From CAJCJE01 sp963818685 (GTDB lineage Bacteria; Actinomycetota; Actinomycetes; Mycobacteriales; Pseudonocardiaceae), in assembly GCA_963818685.1 (NCBI GenBank), contig CAWFTJ010000009.1:124001-188000 (forward strand): a DNA stretch of 64,000 bases. Reading direction: 5' to 3'. Positions 49,198-59,160 of the stretch are shown in pieces (position 1 is the first letter of the stretch; each line of letters starts with the position of its first letter). The notes beneath the pieces are model-generated. The model was not told the DNA's origin and did no database searches. It saw only the letters and a list, made by a program, of their open reading frames with translations. The translations under genes and the position numbers were made by a program.

Positions 49198-50631
49198 ATG
49201 AACGATGAAACGCAGAAGAGACTGACGCTCGCCACCATGTGCATTGCAACATTTGTGGCGATCCTGGATACGACCGTCGTGAATCTTGCGTTGCACAGCA
49301 TTCAAAACCAACTTCATGCCCGCATCACTGTCTTGCAATGGGTGCTCGATCTTTACAATCTGACGTACGCGAGCTTCATCATGACGGGCGGCATCCTGGG
49401 AGACCTTTTTGGCCGCCGCCGGATCTTTGTCATTGGCATGATCCTGTTTACGTTGGGATCGCTCGTATGTGGGATAGCACCGAATACTTCCCTGCTTCTC
49501 GCGGGTCGAGGTGTGGCAGGCGCCGGAGCTGCACTGCAGCTCCCCGGGTCACTATCTATCCTCAACGTCACATTTCAGGATGAAGGAGAACGTGCACGCG
49601 CCATTGCGATCTGGGGAGGTTTCAACGGCCTCGCGATGGCAGTAGGTCCAACCGTGGGCGGCCTGTTAGTGGATCAGTTCGGGTGGAGGAGCGTTTTCTT
49701 TTTAGTAGTGCCTTTCGGCATCGCGGTGATTGTGCTTGCGATCGCACGGGTTCCCGAGTCTTCCGATCCGAAGGGACGGCAACTCGATCTGGCCGGTCAA
49801 ACACTCGCGCTTCTATTTCTCGGATGTTTGACGTTTGGGTTCATTCAGGGGCCATCGCTCTCCTGGCGATCTCCCTGGATCATCGCCTCATTTATTGTCT
49901 GTACGGCCAGCGTAATCGGCTTTCTGAAAACCGAGCGCGGGAAATCCGGTGCGCTTGTGTCGCTCGATGTATTCAGGGACGGTGCATTCTCAGCAGCGAT
50001 TGCCGATGCCGCTCTGATGACGTTTGGCATGTATGCTCTTCTTTTCATCTTCCCGTTGTACTTGCAATCGGTTCGGGGGCAAACGGCGGTTATGGCCGGT
50101 CTCGAGCTGTTGCCGATGTCGGTTAGCTTTTTCGTCGTCTCGCTATTCGCAGCCCGGTTCTTCCGTCGCGCAGGAGCAAGAGTGTCAATCACAACCGGTC
50201 TGGCATTGACCGGCGCCGGCATTTTCGGACTGGCCTTCTCCGATGCACAATCGAGCTATCCGTCTTTATTCTTGCGCCTCTTTGCAATCGGTATTGGCCT
50301 TGGCCTGATCACTGGTCCGATCATGACTGTAGCGGTATCGAGAGTGCCACGGGAGCGGTCCGGCATGTCTTCCGGACTGGTGAACGTCGGCCGATTGATG
50401 GGCGCGACGCTCGGTGTAGCGATTCTAGGCTCCATTTTTGGGGCGCACTTGGATCAGACCGCTCATGACATACCAAAGTTCTTAGCTGGTATGCAGAAGG
50501 CGCTTGCGGTTGGTGGATCCGGTGAGCTTGCCGGGGCTGGCATCAGCCTAATCTTATTGCGGAGCGGCCCTTCTCCGATGGTGAATCGCATTATCCGGCT
50601 GCGGCATCGAAGGTTCGAGGAGGATTCGTGA
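49198..50631 (+). CDS. MFS multidrug exporter (DHA2, EmrB/QacA-like)
   Basis: A 477-residue intact protein with about 14 membrane helices. AILDTTVVNLAL is the DHA2 motif in helix 1 and GDLFGRRRIFVIGM the loop motif. GRGVAGAGAALQLPGSLS is motif C of antiporters. It should export hydrophobic drugs in exchange for protons. The stop overlaps the GTG start of the aldo/keto reductase (GTGA). Confidence 0.9.
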   Translation: MNDETQKRLTLATMCIATFVAILDTTVVNLALHSIQNQLHARITVLQWVLDLYNLTYASFIMTGGILGDLFGRRRIFVIGMILFTLGSLVCGIAPNTSLLLAGRGVAGAGAALQLPGSLSILNVTFQDEGERARAIAIWGGFNGLAMAVGPTVGGLLVDQFGWRSVFFLVVPFGIAVIVLAIARVPESSDPKGRQLDLAGQTLALLFLGCLTFGFIQGPSLSWRSPWIIASFIVCTASVIGFLKTERGKSGALVSLDVFRDGAFSAAIADAALMTFGMYALLFIFPLYLQSVRGQTAVMAGLELLPMSVSFFVVSLFAARFFRRAGARVSITTGLALTGAGIFGLAFSDAQSSYPSLFLRLFAIGIGLGLITGPIMTVAVSRVPRERSGMSSGLVNVGRLMGATLGVAILGSIFGAHLDQTAHDIPKFLAGMQKALAVGGSGELAGAGISLILLRSGPSPMVNRIIRLRHRRFEEDS

Positions 50632-51597
50632 CAGCGAAGCGAATACTGGGGAATACGGATCTGGAAGTATCTTTGATCGCGCTGGGTGGAAATGTCTTCG
50701 GATGGACTGTCGGTGAGCAGGATGCGTTCCGTCTGCTTGACCGCGCTCTTGACGCGGGGCTCAACTTCATCGACAGCGCGGATGTGTACTCTAAGTGGGC
50801 TCCTGGGAATGCAGGTGGCGAATCCGAAACGATATTAGGCAAATGGTTCGCGAGAAGCGGCAGGCGCAATGACGTGATCTTGGCCACCAAAGTTGGATGG
50901 GATTGGGGAGACGGCAGGAAGGGTCTTAGCGCAAACTACATTTCTCGGTCCGTGGAGGATTCATTGCGGCGTCTCCAGACCGATCATATCGATCTTTACT
51001 TTTCCCATATCGACGATGAAAACACGCCGTTCGAAGAAACGCTTCGAGCCTACGAGCAGTTGATTCACCAGGGCAAGGTACGTTTTATCGGAGCTTCTAA
51101 TCACAAAGGCGCGCGACTGCGTGAAGCTCTCGAGACGAGCAAGCGAAGCAATCTGCCGCGGTACGAGGTGCTGCAACCTTTATACAATTTGATGGAACGC
51201 GAGGAGTATGAGTCAGATCTCGCACCGGTCGTTCAAAAGTACAACCTTGGTGTGACGCCATATTTCGCACTCGCCTCCGGTTTCTTGACTGGGAAGTATC
51301 GCAGTGAATCGGACCTGAAGGGAAGAGCGCGAGGCACTCGCGTCGAGAAATATCTGAATGAGCGCGGGTTGGCCGTCCTCAAAGCTCTTGACTCAGTGGC
51401 CCAAGCGCATAGCTCGACGCCGGCCCGTGTAGCACTGGCCTGGCTGATCCAGCGCCCCGGCATCACGGCGCCAATCGCCAGCGCCACGAGTGAGAAGCAA
51501 CTTGATGATCTGGTCGAAGCAACTAAACTTCATCTCGATGATGCCTCGATGCTCGGAGCTTTCAAAGGCAACCGAGCGGACCGCGACAGCAGCCTAG
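50628..51597 (+). CDS. Aldo/keto reductase, 3' frame shifted
   Basis: The catalytic set is visible: Asp in IDSADVYSKW with Tyr, Lys in ATKVGWDWG and His in YFSHIDDENTP. The NADPH-binding end has GITAPIASATSEKQL. As written the frame runs to 51719, but a one-base shift near 51545 gives the family-like end SKATERTATAA at 51597. It reduces carbonyls. Coupling to the drug exporter suggests joint detoxification. Confidence 0.88.
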
Positions 51598-51621
51598 AAG
51601 GAGTTCCCGGAACCTCCTTCT
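51596..51621 (+). terminator. Possible terminator hairpin after the aldo/keto reductase
   Basis: AGAAGGAG-TTCC pairs with GGAA-CCTCCTTCT around a short loop, with one bulged base. It starts at the inferred stop codon. There is no clear T-run afterwards, so it may be a 3' stabiliser instead. Confidence 0.35.
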
Positions 51622-51737
51622 GTCCGCAGTTGAAAAGGCAACGCAGAACCCTCCTGTTTCTTCACAAGCTGATCAGGTTCAGATTCAGCATCCTCACGGG
51701 CCTCCCCCAAATGTACTAGTACTAATTAGTTCCAGGC

Positions 51738-51755
51738 CTGCTTTACAATAAGCAG
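51738..51755. promoter_or_regulatory. Short inverted repeat before the second PEP-CTERM gene
   Basis: CTGCTT-TACAAT-AAGCAG, a perfect 6-bp stem with a 6-base loop, located about 75 bp upstream of the PEP-CTERM start. A palindrome GTACTAGTAC lies just before it at about 51714. Confidence 0.25.
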
Positions 51756-51827
51756 ACCCGGGGTATAGTTACAGATGCCGGAAGTCCCTAGTAGAGATTC
51801 TGGCAAGGGGCGGAGGCCCTTCCAAAA

Positions 51828-52891
51828 ATGAAAAAGCACCTATTGTGGGTTGTGATCTTGTTTTCGGCCGTTTCAACTGCCGCGCGTGCCAGCAATATCA
51901 GCTTCACTACGTTCGTCACTGGTTCCAGCATCGGCGCGGTTGAAGGCGGCAATACGAGCGCTATTGCCTACAACTATGCCGGGAACAAGTTTGTGGGATC
52001 GGTGTATTTCGATAATCAGCTCTATTCTACGAGCCTCACAGGTGGCAGTGTCACGGCTTTCGGTGCGCCACTTCCGGAGTCCTCGGGTTCTGTCGGTGAA
52101 GTTGTAGTAGGCGCATCACTGGGCCAAGGCGGCTTCCCCACCGGGGACGTCTATGCGGGCTCGGGAGCCGACGGTAAGATCTATCATTACACCAACAACG
52201 GCGCGTCGTCGAACCTGTTCACGACGCTTCCGGCCGCGGCGGGGACAGTGCGTCAGATATTTTTGACCCCGGCTCCTCCTTTGGAGGCAACATGTTGGTC
52301 ACATCGACCTCGGGGAACATCTATAAAGTCAACTCTAGCGGCACCGTAAGCCTGTTGGCATCCGTCGGCGAGGACAGCGAAGGAATGGACATTGCCACGA
52401 GCGCGTGGGGAACTTTCGCCGGCGATCTGCTGGTCAGTTCGGAAGGTAGCGGCACGGTTCGTCTTGTCAGCCCGGCCGGGGTCGTCACGGTAGTAGGGTC
52501 GATCGGGAGCTTTCCAGGCGCGGAGACGGTCAGCTTTGTGCCACTGAATCTCAACGCATCCGACCCCCTCCAGGGTTTTTATGTGGCCAATTACCCCTCT
52601 AATGTCCAATTTGCCGCTGCGAGCAACTTCACGGGCCTGCTAGGGGATGCCGTCGTTACCGATGAAACCGGGGGCAGTACGATGTGGGATGTGCATTATA
52701 CCGGCAGCAGCTTCACGATCACCCCGTTTACGTTTACGGGGAACTCTATCAACCAGTTTGAAGACGGCATCTTTGTTACTGCCCAACGTGAAATGAGTGG
52801 TGTCCCAGAGCCTTCGGCCCTGTTCCTGCTGGGCTCGCCCCTGCTTGGCTTAGGACTCGTACGTATCCTGAAGCGCAAAATCGCATCCTAG
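51828..52891 (+). CDS. PEP-CTERM protein with propeller-like repeats, frame broken
   Basis: A signal peptide (LLWVVILFSAVSTAARA) precedes about 290 residues of repeating beta units (YNYAGNKFVGSVYF, GDVYAGSGADGKIYHY, SFGGNMLVTSTSGNIYKV, GDLLVSSEGSGTVRLV), which look like blades of a beta-propeller. The C-terminus is a classic PEP-CTERM signal: VPEPSALFLLGSPLLGLGL, then RILKRK. One break near 52255. Exosortase would anchor or release it at the cell surface. The gene lies after an aldo/keto reductase and has its own upstream region. Confidence 0.82.
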
Positions 52892-53170
52892 GTAAGAACG
52901 AGCGTGGCAACGCCGTTGAAATTGTCATCGGCGCGTAAAACGGGTATGCGGACTAAAGAGGTCGCTGGGATCGATTGAACTGCTGTCCTTTCCAATGTTC
53001 CATATGCACCTACGTTGTATGCCCGTCTTCTCGATGAACTTGGGTATAAACGTCGATCAGGGAGTGAAGACTCGACGTCCGCGTCGTTAACCACATTGCG
53101 CATGCGGTAAGAACCGTCGCCCTTGACAGATTGGTTATCGGCCTGATGCCGACGCCCCTCCCTTACTGGC
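52892..53170. other. Unexplained stretch, 280 bp
   Basis: No frame on either strand looks like a complete gene. A minus-strand frame ending at 52888 has LYPSSSRRRAYNVGAYGTLE and might be a decayed coding remnant, but I cannot assign it. Confidence 0.3.
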
Positions 53171-53434
53171 TGTATCGCGCAGCCCGGGCTCGACCGCACC
53201 AGCCCTGATCGCAATTCGATGCTCCTGGTCAATACGCTGTTTGGCGGCCGATTCCCCTCGATGTTGAATGAAGAGCTGCGAGTAAAATCGGGCCTGAGTT
53301 ATGGGGCGGGCAATCGCGTGGACGAGGATCGCCTGCAAGGAATGAATGCGATGAAATTTCGATCGCCAAGCCCGGATTCGCACAGCCGCGCCGGATGCCC
53401 GGGCGCAAATAGCGGGAACCGCCCGAAAAGCTAG
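53171..53434 (+). pseudogene. M16 peptidase C-terminal fragment
   Basis: The frame has DRTSPDRNSMLLVNTLFGG, then RFPSMLNEELRVKSGLSYGA, which matches the second-domain signature of M16 (pitrilysin/insulinase-like) peptidases. The HxxEH zinc domain and most of the 450-residue protein are absent, and the frame then runs into unrelated sequence. This seems a true remnant rather than only an indel, as no upstream part of the gene is nearby. Confidence 0.6.
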
Positions 53435-53490
53435 TACATCCCACGTTGCGTAGTAATATCCCTACGCAATATGATTGAACTCAAAGCAAA

Positions 53491-54632
53491 TTGAACGCCA
53501 TTTCGCGCCGCCGGGCCTTTCTTTATGGAATTTCGCTGGTTCCGTTGAGCCGTTTGGTCGTGGGCGCAGGAGAAGCAGCAGACGCCGACATATTCAACCG
53601 GCGTAAAAGTGGTCAACGTGTTCGCGACCGTCCGCGACAAAGAAGGGCAGATCGTGCGCGACCTGACCAAGGACGATTTCGAGCTGCAAGAAGACGGGCG
53701 GCCGCAGACCATACGTTACTTCGCGAAACAGAGCGATCTTCCGCTGACGCTCGGCTTATTGGTCGACACCAGCGGGAGTGAGCGGCGGATGCTCGGAACC
53801 GAGCGGGACGCAAGCTACACGTTTTTCCAGCAGGTGTTACGACCGGATAAAGACAAAGCGTTCCTGATCCACTTCGATCGTGAGGTGGAGCTGTTGCAGG
53901 ATGTGACTTCTTCACGCGAGCGTTTGCAACAGGCCTTGGATCAGCTGAATAAACCGGAGTGGGGCAATGGCGGGAACAGCCAATCGGGCGGAAACAGCGG
54001 AAGCGGTGGCGGAGTGGGGCGGTAGAGGTGGTGGCCGCCGTGGCGGAGGTGGTGGTCGCGGAGCAGGGGGCACTGCGTTTTATGATGCGGTGTACCTGGC
54101 CTCCGACGACCTGATGCAGAAGCAAGACCGGACGCAAGGCCTTGATCATGCTGACTGACGGAGAAGATAATGCGAGCAAAGTTTCCGAGCGGGAAGCGAT
54201 CGATTCCGCTCAGCGCGCCGATACGCTGGCTTACGCGGTGCGAATCGCGGATGAGGAGAAGTTCCGGAGCGCCATTCGGTCCAGGGATGGGAGGCGGCGT
54301 GGCGGTCGAGGCGGCATGGGTGGAGGATGGCCGGGCGGCGGCGGCCGGGGTGGTCCCGTATCGGGCCGGCCGGATGGCAAGAAGATTTTGAAAGAGATTT
54401 CGAAAGAGACTGGCGGCAGCTATTTCGAAGTGTCGAAGAAGAACTCCGTCGATCAGATTTACAACCAGATCGAAGAGGAGCTGCGCAACCAGTACAGCTT
54501 GGGCTACACGTCGGACCGGCCGGAGACGGAATCGGCGGATTCCGCAAAATTCAGGTGACTGTGAAGCGCAAGGGATTGGTGGTGCAGGCTCGCGATGGCT
54601 ACTACGCGGAGGCTTCGAAGCCCACGTCATAG
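53491..54632 (+). CDS. Secreted VWA protein (acidobacterial type) with Gly-rich insert, frame broken
   Basis: A twin-arginine-like or Sec signal (SRRRAFLYGISLVPL) is followed after a break near 53605 by VVNVFATVRDKEGQIV and LTKDDFELQEDGRPQ, the family hallmark. The VWA domain has LLVDTSGSERRM, a full D-x-S-x-S MIDAS. Gly/Asn/Ser- and Gly/Arg-rich insertions follow at about 53965-54075 and 54285-54370. Other breaks are near 54020, 54140 and 54550. The end reads VQARDGYYAEAS. It ends 9 bp before the acyl-ligase gene and may be in one operon with it. Confidence 0.8.
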
Positions 54633-54641
54633 CCTGGAGTT

Positions 54642-56404
54642 GTGCCGGAAGTTGCGTGTCTGGCCGCCGCCAGAACCTCGCTTCGCTGGTGGACGATTTC
54701 GCGCGCCACGCAAGCAGATTGCCATCATCGCGTCTCACGGTCTTCGACAGCGGAAGACAACCTATGGCGAACTCGCAACATTAGCGCGGCGCTTCGCGGC
54801 CGAATTAGCGAATCGCGGCATCGCAAAAGGCGACCGCGTCCTGATTTGGGGCGAAAACGGAGCCGAATGGATTGCCGCATTCTTCGGTTGCGTGTTGCGG
54901 GGCGTTCTCGCCGTGCCTCTCGATTTCGCCAGCACTCATGAATTCGTAAGACGTGTCGAGCGGGAAGTGTCCCCGAAGCTCATCGTGGGCAGTGAAGAGA
55001 AGCTGAGAGCACTCGGATCGGAGAACCCGCTGCTCTTCTTTGAACAGTTCGAGCAGCACTGTCACAAACGAGACCGCGGCGGCGCGATCGAAGACCTTCG
55101 CGAAACCGATGCGCTCCAGATCGTCTTCACTTCCGGCACAACCGGCGATCCGAAAGGCGTAGTTCACACGCATAAGAACGTTCTGGCGAGCCTGCGGCCG
55201 ATCGAAGAGGAGATGCAGAAGTATCTGAAATACGAACGGCTGGTGCATCCGATTCGCATTCTGCATACCTTGCCGCTGAGTCACGTGTTTGGCCAGTTCA
55301 TGGGCTTGTGGATTCCACCGCTGCTCGCGGCCGAGGTGCACTACGAATCGCGAATCGTAGCGGGCGAGATCGTGGAGCGAATACATAAGGACCGAATCTC
55401 GGTGCTCGCTTCGGTGCCGCGGGTGCTTGATCTGCTGCAGAATTATCTGCTGGAGCGATTCCCGGATCTCGGCTCCCGGCTGGCGTCGGGAAAGCAGCGG
55501 AGCGCGTGGAAACGCTGGTGGCATTTTCGCGATATCCATCGCGTCTTCGGTCTCAAGTTCTGGGCATTGGTGTGCGGCGGCGCGTCGTTGCCGGCAGCGA
55601 TCGAGCAGTTTTGGAATGCGCTCGGATTCGTGGTCGTCCAGGGCTACGGCATGACCGAAACCACGGCGCTGGTGAGCTTGAATCACCCCTTCCGGCCCGC
55701 ACAGGGCACCATCGGCCAAGTACTGCCCGGGCGCGAAGTACGGCTCAGCAATGAAGGCGAGGTGTTGGTGCGCGGCGACACCATTTCGAACACGAGTTGG
55801 CAAGCGGGCCAGCTTCAAAAGCAGGACTCGGATTGGCTCGCGACTGGAGATCTGGCCGAGTTCGACGAACATGGCAATCTGCGATTTCGCGGGCGCAAGA
55901 AAGATGTCATCGTGACTTCGTCCGGTCTCAATATTTATCCGGAAGATCTGGAAGCGGCGCTGGCGCAGCAACCCGGCGTGAAGGCCTGCACAGTCATTGA
56001 AGCGGATACGGAGCATGGACCGGAGCCGCTCGCTGCACTGGTGGTCAATGGCGCGGCCGATCCGCAGGCGGCGGTGAGCGCTGCGAATCAAGAGCTGGCG
56101 GAATTCCAGCAGATTCGCCGCTGGGTCGTTTGGCCGGAAGCGGACTTGCCACGCACGTCTACCGGGAAAGTGCTGCGGCGGGAAGTGGCACGGAAGATCG
56201 CAAGCGGCGAGGTCGGTTCGCCGGACCTTGAAACGCTCGGGCGGCGAGTTGAATCTGGATAGCCTCGGACGCGTGCAGCTGCAGGCGCAATTGGAGCAGC
56301 AGTTTGGAGTGTCGCTCGACGATGCGGCTTTCGAGCAGGTAAAGACGCCCGAAGACATACGGAAGCTGATTACGCAGGCGCGCCCGGCGACTCGTCCGAC
56401 ATGA
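54642..56404 (+). CDS. Acyl-AMP ligase fused to C-terminal acyl carrier domain, frame broken
   Basis: GTG start. The AMP-binding domain has TSGTTGDPKGVVHTH (P-loop), GYGMTETT, and DLAEFDEHGNLRFRGRKKDV, and the C-terminal Lys in PRTSTGKVLRRE. After a break near 56245 about 50 residues form a carrier domain: NLDSLGRVQLQAQLEQQFG, with Ser in DSLG as the site for phosphopantetheine, then VKTPEDIRKLI. Ligase activates a fatty acid and can load it on its own carrier. Stop overlaps the PlsC start (ATGA). A second break near 54700 lies in the N-terminus. Confidence 0.87.
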
Positions 56405-57115
56405 CGAGAGCGCACGAACATTGCTATCCGCACTGGCCGTGGAACCCGGTGATGCAGGCGATTCGAAGTGTATTTCTCGAATGCATTGCGATGCCGCTGG
56501 TTCGCTTTCTTGCCAAACCGGCAGCGAAAAGCCCGGCGAAGAACATTCGCGCAGTGGCCTTCCGCGCCGCTGCTGATCGTGTCGAATCACGTGACGTCTT
56601 ACGACGTTCCGTTCATTTTGTATGCACTGCCCGGGCGCATTCGGCGGCGCGTGGCGGTGGCGATGTCGGGGGAGATGATCCTCGATTGGCGGCACGCGCG
56701 GAATCAGGGACATTGGTTCCTGAATCTGGTTGCGCCGGTGGAATATTTTCTGGTGACCGCATTGTTCAACATCTTTCCTTTGCCGCAGCGGAGCGGGTTC
56801 CGGCGCAGCTTTCGGCATGCCGGAGAAGCCATGGACCGCGGCTATAGCGTCATCATTTTTCCGGAAGGACGCCGGTCGGACGACGGCACTCCTCAGCCGT
56901 TCAAATCGGGCGCGGGACTGTTATGGAAAGAGCTCGGCACGCCCGCCTTGCCGGTGCGTTTGGAAGGACTCGGGGAATTGAAGGCGACCGGCGCGCGATG
57001 GTTTCGCTCGGGCCGGGTAACGGTTTCGGTGGGAACGGTGCTTCCGCTCGAGCCCGACAAATCGCCAGAAGAGTTGACGGAGATTCTGTATCGAGCGGTG
57101 TTTGGGAGCGGCTAA
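56401..57115 (+). CDS. PlsC-type acyltransferase, frame broken
   Basis: The glycerol-phosphate acyltransferase motifs are present: SNHVTSYD (H-x4-D) and FPEGRRSDDG (motif III), with PFKSGAGLLWKE. The N-terminus in another frame has an amphipathic segment (VMQAIRSVFLECIAMPL). The break is near 56560. About 237 residues. It overlaps the ligase-carrier gene by 4 bp, so acyl groups loaded on the carrier are likely donors for this acyltransferase. The acceptor, probably a lysophospholipid or glycolipid, is inference. Confidence 0.87.
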
Positions 57116-57133
57116 CGGGTAACCGCTCGTTCG

Positions 57134-57724
57134 TCACTGAGGAGTGGGGCGCTCGCTGCGGCCGAAGATCTCGCGGGCGATGCCACGGAAGAAGGGGCCG
57201 CCAAAGACGCCAACTCGCGAGGATGCCGCCAAATAGCGCCATGGCTTCGTAACTCTCGCGTCCTTCCCGCTGCCAATAGACATCGCTCAGGTTCAGCCAT
57301 AAGGCGAATTCGTCGAGAATCAGCGCGGCGGCGATGCCGTAGAGCATGGAGTAAGCGCTGCCGGCCCAGCGCCAGGAGCTGGCAGAGCCGGTTCCGATCT
57401 CGAGCAGCCACGAATAGCCGACCAGCAGCAGCAACAGGATTCCCCAGACCATGTGATGAATATGCCGGCCGCGCATCGACACGTTATGAAACGGGCCGAT
57501 ATTGTTGTGGATGGCGATGGTGATGCCGCGGATTACCACAACCGCGACGAAGAAACCCACCGAGGCGAGGAACAGCCGCTCGCGCCGGGTCTCCCCGAGC
57601 TGCCGTTTATAGATGTCGTGCAGCCGCGTACCGCGGACTAGCTGCAACGAGGAGCGCCAGAATGCCCGCGATCAGGAGCGGCCCGATCCAAAAGCTTCGG
57701 TGTGTCCAGGGCATCGGTTGTCAT
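57134..57724 (-). CDS. Uncharacterised multi-helix membrane protein, frame broken
   Basis: Frames join to about 197 residues with five or six helices (IGPLLIAGILALLVAA, LFLASVGFFVAVVVIRGITI, MVWGILLLLLVGYSWLLEI, AYSMLYGIAAALILDEFALW). His-rich loops GRHIHHMVWG and a conserved Asp-Glu in LILDEFALWLNLSDVYW are features seen in a family of bacterial integral membrane proteins of unknown role. ATG at 57724. Breaks near 57685, 57640 and 57220. It converges on the PlsC gene by 19 bp. Confidence 0.6.
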
Positions 57725-57808
57725 TTTAATAGGATGTTTTGCGGCGGCGTAGAAACGTAACGCTTCGCCGGCGCGTATCAAAAGAAGGCTTCGACTAAGA
57801 CTTCGTAT

Positions 57809-59160
57809 ATGCGTTTCCTCATCCCATTGTTAGTGCTTCTTTGCGATTTGAGCTATCGGCCCAGGACGATCGCGGTCGTATTTAAGAGCGATGTGGCGTT
57901 GACACGCGTCGATGCGCAGGTGGTTGATCGCGAGGGACGCGCCATAACGGGTCTGGAACTCAGAGGATTTCGTTCTGCGATTGGATGGGCGCGTGCTGCC
58001 CATACAAGAATTTTGCCAGCGAGAACATGCCGATCGACATCCTCCTGTTGCTGGATGTAAGCGGTAGTATGCGGCCGCATGTGCAACGGATCGCGTCCGC
58101 TGCGCAACAGGCGCTGAACGTGCTCGCGGAGAAGGATCGCGTGGCGATCATGGTATTCGACACGTCTACGCGGGTCCGGCTGCGTTTCAGCAACAGCCGT
58201 GGTGAAGTGACCGGATGAGCTGAATCGCCTGCTGCGCTCGGAGCGATTCAATGGCGGAACGCGTATTACGCGGGCGATGCTGGATGCGGCGAGTTATGTG
58301 CAGCGCGAGGCCCGGCCGGATGCTCGCCGCGCGATTGTGATCCTGACGGATGATCAGACGCAAGATCAGGAAGATGAGGCAGGAGTGGGAGCGGCTCTGG
58401 AGCGGGCGAATGCGGTTCTCAGTTTTTTCCAAGCTCCTTATGACGTGCCGGGCATGAACGGCGGCGGACGCCCACGCGGCACTTGGGGAAGCGGGGGAGG
58501 CGGTTGGCCAGGAGGGGGCGGCGTTGGCTTTCCCGGGCACGGGTCCCGTGATTCTGGGCCCAGGCGGCCGTCGTGGTCCGGGCGGCTACGGCGGAGTAGA
58601 TCCCTCGCATTCCGCCGGAACGGCCGAGATCGCGCGCGATTCGGGCGGCGACACCATGCAAGTGGACGACGCCTCCGCGCTCGAAGACACGCTGGCCAGA
58701 CTGCGTCAACGCTACGCGCTTTACTTTTACTTGCCGGAGGGATCCACATCAGCCGATCAGCGCAATGTGCAGGTCGATCTCTCGAACGATGCCAGGCGGC
58801 GCTTTCAAGAGGCTGAAATCCACTACCGCCGCGTCTACCTGTCCGCCTCTGCTTCTCAGGAACATTCGGGACCTGTGATCAAGCGCGTTCAGCAACCTGC
58901 CGATCTAAGCGCCGGGATCGACTCCATCGCAAGATGATCCGACGCCCAAAGGTCGCAGAGTCGCCGTCAACGAAGACTCTGCGCCGCGGGTGAATACGAT
59001 TGACGATGACTCCGATTCGAGTCAGCAAGCAACTCCTCCACCCGCGCAGGCTCCGCAAGCGACGCAGCCGGCCAGCCTTCTCAGAATCCGCCATCAGAGC
59101 ACGCAAGCTCCTCCGAGTGCGGGCTGGCCCCGTGCGAACCCGCAAAAACCACCGCCTTAG
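57809..59160 (+). CDS. Third secreted VWA protein with Gly-rich segment, frame broken
   Basis: Signal peptide (RFLIPLLVLLCDLS), then ALTRVDAQVVDREGRAITGL as in the acidobacterial VWFA-related family, and a VWA domain with ILLLLDVSGSMRPHVQR, a canonical D-x-S-x-S, and AIVILTDDQTQDQED. A Gly/Pro/Trp-rich stretch is found near 58455-58620, and the C-terminus is Gln/Pro/Ala-rich and disordered (QQATPPPAQAPQATQP). Breaks are near 57965, 58215, 58530 and 58935. It converges on hemD with a 4-bp overlap. Confidence 0.8.

Noticed and set aside
51596..51621. Strong intrinsic terminator
   Set aside because: The stem has a bulge and no T-run follows, so it is listed only as possible.
54805..56433. A 542-codon open frame on the minus strand opposite the acyl ligase
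   Set aside because: It has no family-like motifs and lies exactly antisense to a well-supported gene; long antisense frames are common in GC-rich DNA.
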